Source: Botrytis cinerea B05.10
Lineage: Eukaryota; Ascomycota; Leotiomycetes; Helotiales; Sclerotiniaceae
Reading direction: 5' to 3'
Assembly (NCBI RefSeq): GCF_000143535.2
Contig: NC_037315.1
Span: forward strand, 1,116,001-1,180,000
Length of the DNA: 64,000 bases
The notes beneath the pieces are model-generated. The model saw only the letters and a program-made list of their open reading frames with translations, was not told the origin of the DNA and did no database searches. Shown one piece after another: positions 12,350 to 24,142 of this stretch. The first letter of the stretch is position 1; each line of letters begins with the position of its first letter. The position numbers and the translations under genes were made by a program.

Positions 12350-12926
12350 CATCACCAAGATCACAAACACACACACCATAAAAATCGCAAACTCCTTGGA
12401 TGGACATCCTGGGCCTTCGGACATGTTTTTCCTTCACCGATACTTGTCAATCCCATTATTGTTGTGGTATTGGCTGGCACTTGGGTATTAATTAGTTTGC
12501 TGGTCTGCTTGGGAACCCGGAAGGAGAGGCTAGAGAGAGGATCTAAGGAAGAGGACCTGGTGCTAGGAAAAGGACCTAGGAGAGGACCTAGGAGAGGACC
12601 CTTTAAATCGATAAACCTCCGAGGTGGAAGAAGGGAAGGGAAGGGAATTAGCTCTTTCCTGCATCTTTTTGTTTATTTTTTTCAATCCGTCGAGTGAAGT
12701 CCCTCCATCTACCGGCCTCCCCCCAAAAAGAGCGAGCGAGAGAGATGATCGCGCTCTGCCTTCTTCTTCTTCTTCTCCCTCCCCCCACCCCTCCCAAGAA
12801 TAATCATTAAGGTGATTCCTGGTTCATAAGAAACCAAACTTCCCCAACTTTAGCCCTCCTGGATCATGCCCTTGCCCTTGACCATGAGCATGAACATAGA
12901 CATGATGACATCCGCATAAGCAAATG

Positions 12927-12933
12927 TATATAT
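12927..12933 (+). promoter_or_regulatory. TATA-like element upstream of the Ser/Pro-rich protein gene
   Basis: TATATAT lies about 600 bp before the ATG at 13536. A CT-rich stretch and an A/C-rich leader follow, an order common in fungal promoters. Use as a promoter is inferred. Confidence 0.3.
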
Positions 12934-13109
12934 ACACACACGAGCCAACCATATGCCAGCCGGCTTCATTCTCGCTTCTTTACGCTACAGACAATTAATT
13001 CGACCCTTCAACTTTGGCTTTTGATAACCAGAGAGACTGTACTTCTTATATAGGAAAGGGGAAGAAGATACGAGAAAAGACACCTCCTTCTTCTGTCTAC
13101 TCCCTTTCT

Positions 13110-13183
13110 TATCATCCCTCTCTCCCTCTCTCCCTCTCTCCCTCTCTCTCTCTCCCTCTCTCTTCCTCTCCCTCCCTCTCCCC
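13110..13183 (+). promoter_or_regulatory. CT-rich tract in promoter or leader
   Basis: About 74 bases of almost pure CCCTCTCT-type sequence lie on the coding strand upstream of the gene at 13536. Such tracts often mark fungal promoters or 5' leaders near the transcription start. Confidence 0.4.
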
Positions 13184-13535
13184 ATTCTTCATTCCTCTTT
13201 GCGCTGGTATCGCGAAACGTCCCCAAAAACATCACAGTACACATACAATACAATCCAATACAATAAATACAACACAACAATACAACAACACCTTCCACCA
13301 GACAATCTTTATTTCCAATTCAACTTGGAATAAAACATCACCCACTCACGGGAGAGAAACACGTCGAGAATCAAGATTATCCAAAAGAAAGCATTTTGTT
13401 ATTTTTCCTTATCGATTGCGTTGCAGCAAATAAGAAGCCACCCGCGATATTATCTTCCTGCACTTCTTTATCATATATTCACCAACACAGCCGTTCCATG
13501 CCGTTATTGGGTCCTCACAAAGGTTGCATATAATC

Positions 13536-14594
13536 ATGGAACCCGTGCCTGAACTCCACTCCCTCGAGGAATTCAGAGCATCTCCAGTACCAAGGTTACG
13601 ATTACAAGAATCCGCTCTCTACGATAGTCAAACTCCAATAAAGGATCGAGAACAATCTAGCAGACCTCCGAATCTTCGTCGGACTACAGATCCAATACCC
13701 CAATCGCCTCTTTCTCCAGGATGGTCATCTCCTGTTACTCCTTCAATCCCTTTTCGTCCTCGAAATACCTCACCATATGCGAGAGGTCATTTTAGATCGA
13801 GATCGAACGGCAGTGCTCTTGCCCCTCCAATGTCGCGCGCACAATCACTTCCAGGCGTAAATGGGGCTGGCCATTTACTTATGTCTCCTCAGCGACCCGC
13901 GAGTCCTTTGAGTTCACCAGCTAGGATTCGCATACCTAGAAAACCAGCAGACGAAGTGTTCCCAGGCTTTCCGAATCGTGCTCTGATCAATATTAGTGAA
14001 GATGGGCAGTCAGCGATAGAGGAAGACCCTCCCAAAATGGCGGATCGAAGTGCCTCTCCAATTTTAGGGATCCCTTCTAATGGTAGTTATACACGAGTAC
14101 GAAGGCCAGCCTCTCCTTTACGACAGATTGCACCCACAAGTCCTTTCTACAGTGGCACAACACCCACGACACCATCCTCATCGACTTCATCCCCATCATA
14201 CAATGCAATGAAATTCGGCGAATCTTACCTCACATCCATCAACTCCACTGGCTCACTGTATTATTCGGGTTCATATGCATCTTCATCAGTTCCCTCCACA
14301 CCTACCTCGACTCGATCCCGCAGCCCAAGTATATCCAGTTTGGAAACAATACCTGATACGCCAGATGCAGAAGAAGCTGCCTTGGAAGCAGAGAGAATTG
14401 CTCAGTTGAAAGCTGCAGCAGATGCGGCAGATGGATTTGAAGGTGAAGATGCCAAATCTAGAGGATTAGATAATTCAGGAGGTCGTAACAGAGTTCTGGG
14501 AGCGTTTGGCACACGAGACAAGAGAAAACGTTGGAGTGTTTGTGGTGCTGAAAGACGAGGTGATTTGAATCTAGACACTATTTGGGAGGATTGA
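13536..14594 (+). CDS. Ser/Pro-rich orphan protein with a distinctive C-terminal motif
   Basis: The gene is a single exon of 352 codons. I chose the ATG at 13536 (MEPVPELHSLEEFRASPVP), which has a G at +4; the frame extends four codons upstream only through a TTG. The protein is low in complexity and probably disordered, with many SP and TP sites (SPLSPGWSSPVTPS, RPASPLSSP, RPASPLRQ, TRSRSPSISSLETIPDTPD) that suit proline-directed kinases. A short Ala/Glu helix at about residues 275-296 precedes a basic end, DKRKRWSVCGAERRGDL, followed by NLDTIWED. I have an impression that this tail recurs in other filamentous fungi, but I know no function for it. No signal peptide or membrane segment is visible. 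Confidence 0.82.
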   Translation: MEPVPELHSLEEFRASPVPRLRLQESALYDSQTPIKDREQSSRPPNLRRTTDPIPQSPLSPGWSSPVTPSIPFRPRNTSPYARGHFRSRSNGSALAPPMSRAQSLPGVNGAGHLLMSPQRPASPLSSPARIRIPRKPADEVFPGFPNRALINISEDGQSAIEEDPPKMADRSASPILGIPSNGSYTRVRRPASPLRQIAPTSPFYSGTTPTTPSSSTSSPSYNAMKFGESYLTSINSTGSLYYSGSYASSSVPSTPTSTRSRSPSISSLETIPDTPDAEEAALEAERIAQLKAAADAADGFEGEDAKSRGLDNSGGRNRVLGAFGTRDKRKRWSVCGAERRGDLNLDTIWED

Positions 14595-15462
14595 GATTGT
14601 TGAACCACGATACCACGATGACGAATGGTCTATGAAAGGTTTGTTTCATGAGAAGATCATGGACAGAAGAAATCAGTTGTTTATGGGATGCGCTGTTCAG
14701 ATTACACGGCTTCAGTACAAAATTCCGATTCGTCCCTGCTGTACTCCACAGTCGAATTGTCTAGATCTGCATATCTAGCAAAAATTGGAATACTGAATGT
14801 CAATCAGTACTTTCCCTTGCTCATACATTATTGTACGATACCCCTTCAGCATTTTTGAGGGAACGGGTTTATTTCCCAAGGAGCATTATATTCGGAGTTA
14901 TTGAGGGGTTGGTATGGTAGCATTGCAGAGGTTATTTGATTTTTCCCAAACTGTAAATAGGAATGACGAAAGTGGCATGGATGACTAGGATGAATGTCAA
15001 TCAGTTAGCTAATATGAAAGGGCGAGATGAATTGGAGCTTGTGAAGTGTATGTGAATTATTTGTTGCTTTCTTTTCTTTTCCTTGCCTTGCTGGGTTCGG
15101 TAAATATCTGTGCTCCCTTGCACTTGGATCCCCCTTTCTTATGAGTTGATGATATCCCTCGCCTCGAGGGGAATACTATGAATAATCTACCAAGGAGTAG
15201 TTTTGCTGGGAGAAGTGTTTTCTCGATATACTTATAAGATACGGTAATGTCCTTTCAGAAAGTGGAAAGTTAGATGGTAGCTCGAATTCAAAATTACAGT
15301 CTTTCCCCTTCATCTCACGTCGTTCGTTTCTTCACACTCTTTCTTGGTTGTATTAATCACTTGATTGATAGCCCTTTGCCACTTCTCACATCAATCGACT
15401 CTTATACTCATTGGCTTGCTAGTTGGCCAGTTTTTTTCATCTCGAGTTACCTCGCAAAAACC
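14595..15462. other. Intergenic region
   Basis: It holds the 3' flank of the Ser/Pro-rich gene and the promoter of the secreted protein gene. The frame before the ATG at 15463 is open from 15274 but encodes nothing recognisable. I see no other feature. Confidence 0.6.
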
Positions 15463-17323
15463 ATGCAACTCCTCACTGTCGTTGGCGCTATCGCCGTCTT
15501 GTCTAATGTCGTTTCAGCAGTTCCTCAACCGAGCGAAAGAATTGTGTGTAAATTCGCTTTCCTGATCTCCTTTTCTTCTTCCCCTTTCAGATTAAGACAT
15601 ACGCAGGTGTACTAAAGAATCCTCAGGAACAAGTTCAAGAAAAACGATGGGGTTGGCCGTGGAGTTCTGATTCGGGAAAGGGTGGACATGGACATGGGCA
15701 TGAACATGGAGGTGATGATGATGACAATGATGACGACGACGATGATGATGATTCGAATACGTCAATTGGATCACTTTTGCCATTTACACATCCACATCTG
15801 GTAGCTGAAGAGACGGGAAGTGGTACTACGGTTTCTGGTACTTTACTTTCGACATCGGTACTCTCAAGTTCTTCCATTATTGGCGCTTCGGCCACAAATG
15901 CCTTGATTTCGGGGAGTGGGGGTCTCTCAACTACAGTCTCGATTACTATTTCTACAGTCACAAATCCAATCCTCTCAGCTAACCCCATCACAATCGAAAC
16001 CTCAACATCCACATCCACATCCACACCCCTCTCCCCCACCCTTTCCGCAACCCTCATCATCAATAACACATCCCTCACACTCTGCCCCGCCCTCCCCACC
16101 AGCATCATAACCATAACCGAAAGCCGCACTAGCACACAATGGATAACTGTTATCGAGAGCGGGTCTGGGACTTCCACTCCCTTGCCCTCTACAATCCCCA
16201 TATCGACGAGTTGGACCACGCTTTTGTCTTCGGGCTTGCCTTCGGGAGGCTTGAATGGTGGGGGTAATTCGACGGGGATTTGGACCCTGACGCCCGTGCA
16301 GACTTCGAGTAAGGAGATTGCTAGTTTGGTGACTTCTTCTTCTTCTTCTTCTTCTTTCTCTTCTTTCTCTCCTTCCTCTGCGGTGGAAACGGGTGGGTCG
16401 ACTAGTGTAAGTGCTGGGTCTTCTGCATCGGGCAATTCGTCATCGTGGGTTTTGTCATCGTGGGTTTCGTCGACATTGAGATCAACAACTTCGACTCCAG
16501 CGACTTCAACTCGGGAATCTACTTCGACTACTCTTCTCTTTTCTACAACTACTATTCCGTATCCTTCATCCTCGTCCTCGTTCCCGTCCTCCATTCTCAG
16601 CTCCACATTCACTTCCACTTCTATCTCCCTACCCCTCTCATCATCATCCTCCCTCTCATCCTCCTCCCTCTCATCCTCCTCCCTCTCATCCTCCTCCCTC
16701 TCCATCCCCGCCCTCCCTATCTCAACCGGCACTACCGATCTGCACCCCAGCACCACCATCGCCTTCACCACAACCGTAACCACCATCCAAGCCAGCGGAA
16801 CCCCCAATCCCGCAGCCGTGCATTGCGGTCTGCATGGCTTACCGGTGGGAGACTATTTCTTGGCCGAGTTTGTGGAGGATAAGGCGGGCGTGGCGGTTAC
16901 GTTGCAGGGATGTTGGGAATTTTGTGATGTGAGTTTTGTTTGATTTTGATTTTTTTGGTCTTGTGCTTAGTTTCTTTTGGGGGAGGAGGGGGGTTAATAT
17001 CGCTTTGTTTTGTTTCATTTCTCTCTTCTCTTCTCCTCTCCATTTCATTTCATTTCATCTCACCTGTTTTTCCTTAATTCTCTCCATATTCTTATAAATG
17101 AACAACAAGAAAAAAAACTAACCCCCCCTCCCCCTCACAATAGGGCGTCTACGGAATCGACAAAGGCTGCGTCTCCTACTCCTTCTATCCGGAGCCGGGC
17201 ACGGGCGCTCCCAGATGCGATCTTTTTGGCGGAAGCGTGGCGCAGAGCTTGGATAGCATTATTCCGAGTGTACCGAATGTGTGGTTTGATTTGGCGTGTG
17301 GGGATCCGAGTTTGAGGGGATGA
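15463..17323 (+). CDS. Secreted Ser/Thr-rich protein with Cys-rich PAN/apple-like C-terminal domain
   Basis: Three exons (15463-15543, 15591-16928, 17144-17323) give 532 residues in one continuous frame. The introns have GTGTGT and GTGAGT donors and CTGAT and CTAAC branch points. Residues 1-19 (MQLLTVVGAIAVLSNVVSA) are a signal peptide. A KR site near residue 46 suggests kexin cleavage just before WGWPWSSDSGKG. A His/Gly stretch (GHGHGHEHGG) and a run of mostly Asp follow. The long middle is almost all Ser, Thr and Pro and would be heavily O-glycosylated. The end is a compact domain with six Cys (C-GLHGLPVGDYFLAEF, CWEFCDG, GCVSYSFYPEPG, CDLFGG, NVWFDLACG) that resembles PAN/WSC-like wall-binding modules. 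No GPI signal is seen, so it is probably released or wall-associated. Ligand unknown. Confidence 0.85.
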
Positions 17324-19817
17324 GTGTTAGGGGGGGATGCATTGGAGTGGAGTGAGGAGGAATAAGAGCGTGTGAAGTGAAGAGGTCTAGTCTAATACGA
17401 GAAGCAGATAAGAAGGAAATGGCAACTTCCGAGAGAAAAGGAAAAAGAAAAGGGAAGAGCAGAGGAGTAATACACAGCGAGCGAGCGAATCAACATGAAG
17501 AAAGTGCAGGGGGGAAGAAATAGTAATAATGTCTAGTGCAACCATATTTTTTCTTTCTTGTTTCTTCATTAGATTGATTTTTTTTTTTTGGTTAGAATCT
17601 AGAATTCAGGGAGAGGAGTATACCTATTTATCTATACAAACTTGCATCTCAATCTATTTCTGAATACTTCACCTTGACAAGTTTTATAATGCTTGCTCAG
17701 TTAGCCCCATAAAATCTTCTTCTTCTACTACTAGCAGTAGTGATATCGTTCGATTTCTCGCTTGCTGTGATTAAGTTCTTGGTTAGTAGTAGTAAGTGAG
17801 TTGATGTCGGAAGCTACGGGGGAAAATTCAAGATAAAGATATGAATATAAATACTTGTCTACTTACCTACATTTTAATATCCAATAATCGAAAAAAAAAA
17901 AGTATAATTCTAGAAAATAATTAAGTACACAAAAGTGGATACCGAAAAATAATCTATATACAATGTATGTGTATGTATATATATATATGTATCACATAGA
18001 TTCATCAACCGAGAAGAGAAGAAATGAGAAGAAGAAACATCCATCCATATATCACTCTCAACTCAGCCAGCGCAAAGACAATCTGAATAAAGAAAAATGA
18101 AACACAACTCAAGTTCGCAACGAAGATCACACGTCTAGATGATATCCCATCTCCCTAATCTTAAACAGAAGAAGAAACATGCTAATGCATTTACTAGAAG
18201 CCAGATCGATGCCCTGAGAAATCATCACGCGATCGAGGATTGAATCTTGAAACTTGTAATAGGTTTGTATAAGTATGTGTGGGCTGATCAGAATTTGGTT
18301 TGTGATAAGAGAGAGAGAGAGAGAGAGACGACGACGGGCGTGGTTTTTACTGTGTATAGTGGTATTGTTATTTCGTTTGCGAGCTGCTATCTATTTTGTT
18401 CTTTCGCGGGAAATAGAGAATGTGTGATCGCAGTATCTGGTGTTGTTGTTTGTGGTAAATTTTTCTTGCTACTAAATATGTAGATACTTTTCTTCTAGAT
18501 GATGGGGAAAAGCTGCGGATGAACTATGTTGTCAAATATATGTATATGTATGTGTATATGTTAATGTCATGAAAACCTTTGTACCGCGTGACTAGAATAC
18601 TTTACTTTTCCACTAATACCATTGGGGTAGGAGCTTCCTTCTCGGTATCATGTGGTATCTTATCGTATCTCTTGACCTGCTTGTCTAATCATGGTAGAGC
18701 ATCTCATTTTCTATCAAAATATATATTGCAAGACTCGCGAAACCCTGGTTTACAATCCGAGCCCTTCATAAACAAAAGCGAAGGTGATGACACAACGAGA
18801 TAGGTAGATCGATATCTTAACGACTGAATTTCATGTTCTTCTGTGCAATAATATCGTTAGCGCTAGCTACCACTTCTGGATTATAGCCGCGTAGAACATC
18901 TGACGTCATGATGACTACTTTCCATTTCTCTTTGATAGCTTATTAACTTGTTCATTTATATCTCTCTCGCCTCTGTGTATTCCAATATTCTATGTCAGAC
19001 CTTGTATCTATCGAATAATCAACGTGATAAACTCCCTCCTATTGCGAAGCAAATGTTACACTTTATATAGATTCCATATAGATGCACTAGACATCTTGTT
19101 TCTTGACTTGTAATATCTATCATGAGACTATTTTTTTTTTAGATAGCTCTTTCGTTGTTTAGATGAACATAGTCTTCAATTCATTTTGTCTTAACCAGAA
19201 AACAATACCAAAGTAAATGAATATAAAATAATAACTTATTGTAAGCGAATCTATCTTTTGTAAGTTTGAATACGATCATATAATCAAATGTCGTTTGAGG
19301 TTCCAGAGTAGAAACTAGACTTCCAGTTCATACCATCAGGCTTCACGACAATGTATGAGCTCTGGAGTCTGAATAAATACTTTCTTATATACGAATCAAT
19401 ATTATTCAGTAGTATAGAATTTCGACTTACAAAGCACTATGATCAATAATGAGATATCTCGCACTAAATCGATTCATTCGACTGCTAAACAAGATATTCC
19501 TCGCCGTGAACATATCCAGCATATCAAACACGCTTTAATTTCTTTCATCAGGATTCAAAATTCCCTAGCCATCTAATAAATCATTCAGTTTATCTCTTCT
19601 CTCTTACTCAAACAACAAGCAAAATCAAAATACTCAAATAACTCTCAAATCGGATTTTTGGATTAAAAAAAACCCCCCATCTACCTACTAAACATCCGCA
19701 TTAGACCACTAGTATAGAAGGTCATCACTACGAATATAAACCACAACTCGAATTCTCGGATACCAAACCTACTACTCCCAAAAACACACGAACAAACGAG
19801 CAACAAAGCCAATCAAG
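17324..19817. other. Intergenic AT-rich region
   Basis: No supported gene. It contains a (GA)n run at about 18308-18328, TA repeats near 17981-17990 and T-runs. Open frames such as 18247-18483 have no recognisable content. Confidence 0.6.
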
Positions 19818-19967
19818 ATGATTTCTATGAGTCGTACATCAAGAACTCTCTACATCAACACCGTTGTAGGCATCGCAGTCTTCCTGATTCTCGCAGCGGC
19901 CAGCTTCGGTCTTTGGGCTCTGGTGAACTTTTTCCAAATGCTCTTACGCATTTGGATCGAAATGTGA
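19818..19967 (+). CDS. Possible small single-span membrane protein (49 residues)
   Basis: A short open frame starts at an ATG in good context (CAATCAAGATGA), preceded by an A/C-rich, ATG-free leader like those of expressed fungal genes. The product begins MISMSRTSRTLYINTVVGIA, continues with a hydrophobic helix (about residues 13-36), and ends LLRIWIEM. The basic N-terminus and single helix suit an organelle or plasma-membrane peptide. I recognise no family. Chance ORFs of this length are common, so the case rests on composition and start context. Confidence 0.4.
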   Translation: MISMSRTSRTLYINTVVGIAVFLILAAASFGLWALVNFFQMLLRIWIEM

Positions 19968-20905
19968 GGCATAACTTTCTAACAAGTTATTCGGGGGGGG
20001 TAATCTGCCAGGACTAGCTAGGACTAGCTAGGACTAGTGGGAGGGATATGATATTAGCGGGTTATCATATCTTTAGGCACATGGGAGAGTAGCGCTGTCA
20101 GTGGGGGGATACAACGCACTTGCAACTTAGTTAGATGGCGCGAATGTAAGTTATGGGCGGAAAACTGGCAGAGGGACATGGCTATGCATTTGGGGAGTTC
20201 AATGCGAAAAGGCTGTCTTGCCCAGGTAGAGACTATTAAATACACCTACAAGACTCAGAAACAATGACACAATGAAGGGTCTACTTAACCGATTTCAAGG
20301 TGCAATGAGAAGGCTCGTTATTCCTATATCAAGAAATGAACCTAAGACATCAGTGGCCTAAATTCGCACCTCGCAAATCTACCAAGGTTTGATCAGTATA
20401 TCATTATTCTAAAGCTATTTTAACATGAGTAAATAAATATGCAGCGAGAGAACTACAGCCGCTGACAATGCTATTAATCGTTTCAGTGATGCCGCCGAGT
20501 ACCGCTTTATCTTTCCTCCGCCGCTTAATCGCACCCAATGGCCTTTTTTCTGATCCCGCGCACGCAGAGAAATATTATATTTTACTCTTTTCCAAATATG
20601 GCCGAACGTGCTATATTTAACATGTTTTTCGAACTCTTAGTTCCCGTGTACACATCTGCTCAGTAGTACATTGACTGTTATCTCGCGATACTACATTTTA
20701 CTCATATTCTTCACAACCTCGATGCCACGGTAGGCTCATATAGACAGAATCAACCAAGTACTAGCGTGTGTCATTCAGATTGACGTATTGAATCAATGCT
20801 GTGTCCGTGCAGACCATATTCCTATGCAATTCCTTCTTCCAGCAAAGTCAGGGCGTCCGCTTCTGTATCTTGACGTGTCGTATTCCTGTGCGTCGTTAAA
20901 TTCGA
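19968..20905. other. Intergenic region with a short decamer repeat
   Basis: Three tandem copies of GGACTAGCTA-type sequence lie at about 20010-20037. I see nothing else; this is the 3' flank of the regulator gene on the minus strand. Confidence 0.6.
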
Positions 20906-22644
20906 TCACAATCCCCAAGATGGTGGAAATCTCACTGGCTCGGAAGGAGAAACATCTGCAGGAGTAGATTGGGAGAGGTCGGTTGTGTTCACTTCTGTTG
21001 ATCGACCGAAAAATGCAAAGTGAACAGATCCCCGGTCGTTGAAAGGCACTGGCAGTCCAAATTCATCTAATTCGAAACCTATCTTTTGCGATTCTTTGTG
21101 CCTTGCTCCAAGTTCCCAGAATTGTTGGATCATCTGAGCGACAATTGCACTATTCCACATCCCTTCTCGTCGCGGACATCGTAACAAGAGTTCCATTGCC
21201 GTTTCTCGAATGGAAACAGTAGGACAATGGATACAGACGTAATAAAGCGGCCCCACAACGCCAAAATCACTGCTGAAAGTAAGCGACGGTCTTCCATTCA
21301 TCATATCCTGTTCCGCAGCTACAATTAGCGATCTTGACAAGTCGATAATAATTTGAAAGTCGTCCAAATAATTCAAGAAGCTGTCAGTGTCCACCATTTC
21401 AATCAAAACCGACATATCACTGATGTCAGGAAACATGCCAGCCATGATTTTCACCGTCGTGTGATGTATTTTCATGAGCGCGGCACCTTGCAGTTCCCTG
21501 CTGGTGAGATCCTCGCTTTTGGATAACATAAATTTTTCAAATGCAAGGTTCCAAAGAAATAACTGGGATGTGTATTTTTCAAACGCAGCGAGGCTTTCTG
21601 TGGGTTGTAAAATGATAGGTATAGCGCGACTATATTTTCAAATTAGCATATGTTTGGTAAAGGGATTAGTATCGAAGCTTCAACTTGGAAGGAGACAGTT
21701 TGCTTACTCTAACATATAGAATGTCCTAAATAAACCATCTGTGGCTTGATCTAAAGCATTCCGAGCGTCTTCTATACTTTTAAACTCTTCGGGAATTACA
21801 ATATCTTTTCCAGAGATATCTATCAACTTTTCAACAAAGCTCATCTTATCATGCAAGCTTTTCGTCTCAACGTAAATGATAGACTGCAATGACAGTCTTC
21901 TGAAAAGAGGAGTAATTTTCTCCTCGATGATATGATTCCCCGTAGACAACTTCCTCATGTCCCGCAAAATTCCAAGCCCGCTTTGAAGATGGACCATTGC
22001 TGATTCATAATGGCCCCGCAGGCTATCAAAGCAGACAAACAGTATGCAGGACATGAGCGCCGTGAGCGGTTCCTCCTTCCCTTGTGATAAAGACCTCCGC
22101 AGTGCTCCTATGGCTTTCGAGTACTGATTTAATGCCAATTGGGCTCTTTGGTTCTCCAATGATGGGGCGGAGTGCAGCCTCTTCTGTGAGAAGTCTTCAT
22201 GCAGGGCTCCTAGTGCTACCACGGCGTGCCGTAAAGAAGGCTTTTGTGTAGAAGCAGCCAGTACAAGGTTTCCCCAAAATGAAGAATCATAGTATCCAGA
22301 TAACTCCGCTGCTGTATTCCGAAGAAAAAAGTCGAAGCCTCTTTTTTCCTCAGCGTTCCCGGGTACGTGGACGGAGATTCGTTGAATGAGGTTTATACAG
22401 TCCTTGAAAGCTTGGCTGGATATCACAATATCGCTACTATACCCATCGCACTTTCGTCCGGTCGTTGAACACCGGTAACAGCTCGGTTTGGCCTCGTCGC
22501 ACTTGATTCTCCTGGTTCTGAAAGCTGTGTAAGTTGGTGTCCTGCCTACGAGAGGGCAATTCAATCTTACTTGCAAGTTCCGCATCCTGTTTTAACCTTT
22601 GGACCGGATCGTCGCGTGCGTTTCTGAATTAGATCTCTCGTCAT
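20906..22644 (-). CDS. Zn(II)2Cys6 transcription factor with fungal-specific regulatory domain
   Basis: Three exons on the minus strand (22644-22571, 22517-21708, 21629-20906) give 535 residues. Intron 1 splits the zinc cluster: TGC-AA/GTAAGA joins to CAG/A-ACC. This restores the full C-x2-C-x6-C-x6-C-x2-C-x6-C pattern at residues 21, 24, 31, 38, 41 and 48 (CGTCKTRRIKCDEAKPSC then YRC and C). Intron 2 (78 nt, GTAAGC to TATAG) joins FRTFYMLD to RAIPIILQPTESLAAFEKY. The middle contains conserved helices of the fungal-specific domain (LRHAVVALGALHEDF; ALMSCILFVCFDSLRGHY). The fold binds DNA at CGG-type triplets and usually controls metabolic or secondary-metabolite genes. It is divergent from the membrane protein at 23556 and the monooxygenase at 24914, which are possible targets. 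Target genes are unknown. Confidence 0.9.
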
Positions 22645-23555
22645 CTCGCTGATTGAAATGATTTCATTCGAACTGCAGTAAGTCGCCAACCTGCCGAACG
22701 ACTTCGAATCTCATCTCTAATCTCCATGCTCGAAATTCGGCGCAGCAACTGGTTATTTAGGGCGCATGAAGGCACAAGGAAGTGTCCCCAGAACGTTGAA
22801 TACAAGCCTGGTCCGTGCAGAATCCACTAAGGCTGTCTTATCAGACTCAGATAACTTCACTACTCATTCCTTGAAGAAGTACCTCTTGACAAACTTAAAC
22901 CCTTCCAGCCAAAGGGAAATTTAACTTTATGGAAGAGAGAGATAAATATAAATTGACCCCGGGAAAAGTTTTGACGTAAAAATAATATTGGTTGAATTCC
23001 TGAATTGGAAGGGAAAATCACCAAGAAATCAGGCATTCAAAAGCTCATTAGCATCCCCACCAAGCGAGGAGTCCTGTTTCAGCCGTCTAAGAGATACGAG
23101 CAGACGAATCAGAATAGATCAACGTGATGGCATAAGCAGATGAGTAAGCATGGATACATGTTCAAGACTACAAGAGGATTTTCCAATGCGAAGTAGACAC
23201 TGCAATAGGAAGCCATTTTCTGAAATCTTACGGACTTGAATACTCGCGAGTAATCATGGATTCACTCGCTGATACCTATAAAGGCTCACAATATCCGAAT
23301 GCTCACTGCTGTTTTGGAACACGAAACACACACTCAGCTCAGCACCTGTCACCTAAGTTCTGACATACTTTACACAAGAATACAGCCCTATAATCTCCAA
23401 CCGAAAAGCTTAATAGTAACATTTTCAAGCCATATGTAGGCTGAGATGTCCTCAACTTATTGTGGATGTTTTGCTGACTCGTTTGACAGCCGCAATACAA
23501 AATATTGGTCTGTGCCTGTTACCGTGATCTATTCGACCATTGACTACTATACATC
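22645..23555. promoter_or_regulatory. Divergent promoter region
   Basis: About 0.9 kb separates the starts of the regulator (-) and the MARVEL-like gene (+), so it probably carries both promoters. I could not assign a binding site with confidence. Confidence 0.4.
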
Positions 23556-24142
23556 ATGACCTTGAACATGACGAACAGGATGCTTGATCATGTCCTGCGA
23601 GTGCTGCAGCTTATATTTGCCATCATAGTTATGGGAAGTGACGGCTACGGTGCGTAGAATTCATGCATCACACTCTGTAGATGCACTGTCAAGTCTGACC
23701 ACGTCGCTTAGCTATTCATGTATTTCGCGGCCACACTGTCCACGAACACTTCGACTTCGGTAGCTTCTACGATTACTACGGCGTCCCTAATGCATGGGGC
23801 TTTCTGATGTTCTGCGCTGGCTGGACGGTTCTAACTGTCATCTATCACACCATTGCCAGAATCAGATTCCCGGATGGTGCGTTGATTGGTTACATTAATG
23901 TTGTCGTTGAGACTGTGGCTGTTCTCTCATGGCTCGCTGGTTTCATTGCTGTAGCTGTTCAAATTTCAACCGACACCTGTTCGACTGGAAAAAACTCATG
24001 TAAGATCCTCATCGTGGCGACAGTCTTTGGGGCGCTCGAATGGCTACTATTCATGATTACCGCAGCCTTGACTGCCATTCCCATCTCCAAAAAGTTTCCC
24101 AAGCCAAAGGCATCTACGACTGGGTCCGACACAGCTATCTGA
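23556..24142 (+). CDS. MARVEL-like four-helix membrane protein
   Basis: Two exons (23556-23649 and 23712-24142) give 174 residues. The 62-nt intron has a GTGCGT donor, a CTGAC branch point and a TTAG acceptor. Four hydrophobic segments are visible: around residues 13-27 (VLRVLQLIFAIIVMG), 61-80, 90-114 (YINVVVETVAVLSWLAGFIA) and 129-155. A soluble loop between the first two contains FDFGSFYDYYGVPNAWGF, and a short Lys-rich tail (SKKFPKPK) follows the last. Size, spacing and the Cys pair after helix three (TCSTGKNSC) match fungal membrane-associating-domain proteins, which sit in plasma-membrane or vesicle membranes. Specific role unknown. Confidence 0.85.

Larger units (their letters stand above)
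8591..13535. other. Long intergenic region with promoter-like and repeat sequences
   Basis: I found no convincing gene in these 4.9 kb. The left part is the upstream region of the mannosyltransferase. Repeats include CTAC tetramers near 9808-9830 and 10658-10677, (AGTC)13 at 10545-10596, an AGAGGAC-type minisatellite at 11177-11270 and AAAGC repeats at 12321-12349. A TATATATA box at 12927-12933 and a CT-rich block at 13110-13183 probably belong to the promoter and leader of the gene at 13536. Confidence 0.7.

Noticed and set aside
15635..16807. 390-codon minus-strand frame rich in Val, Glu and Asp
   Set aside because: It is the antisense of the Ser/Thr-rich part of the secreted protein. Repetitive Ser and Thr codons leave the opposite frame open. 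The plus strand has a signal peptide, splice sites and a Cys domain.
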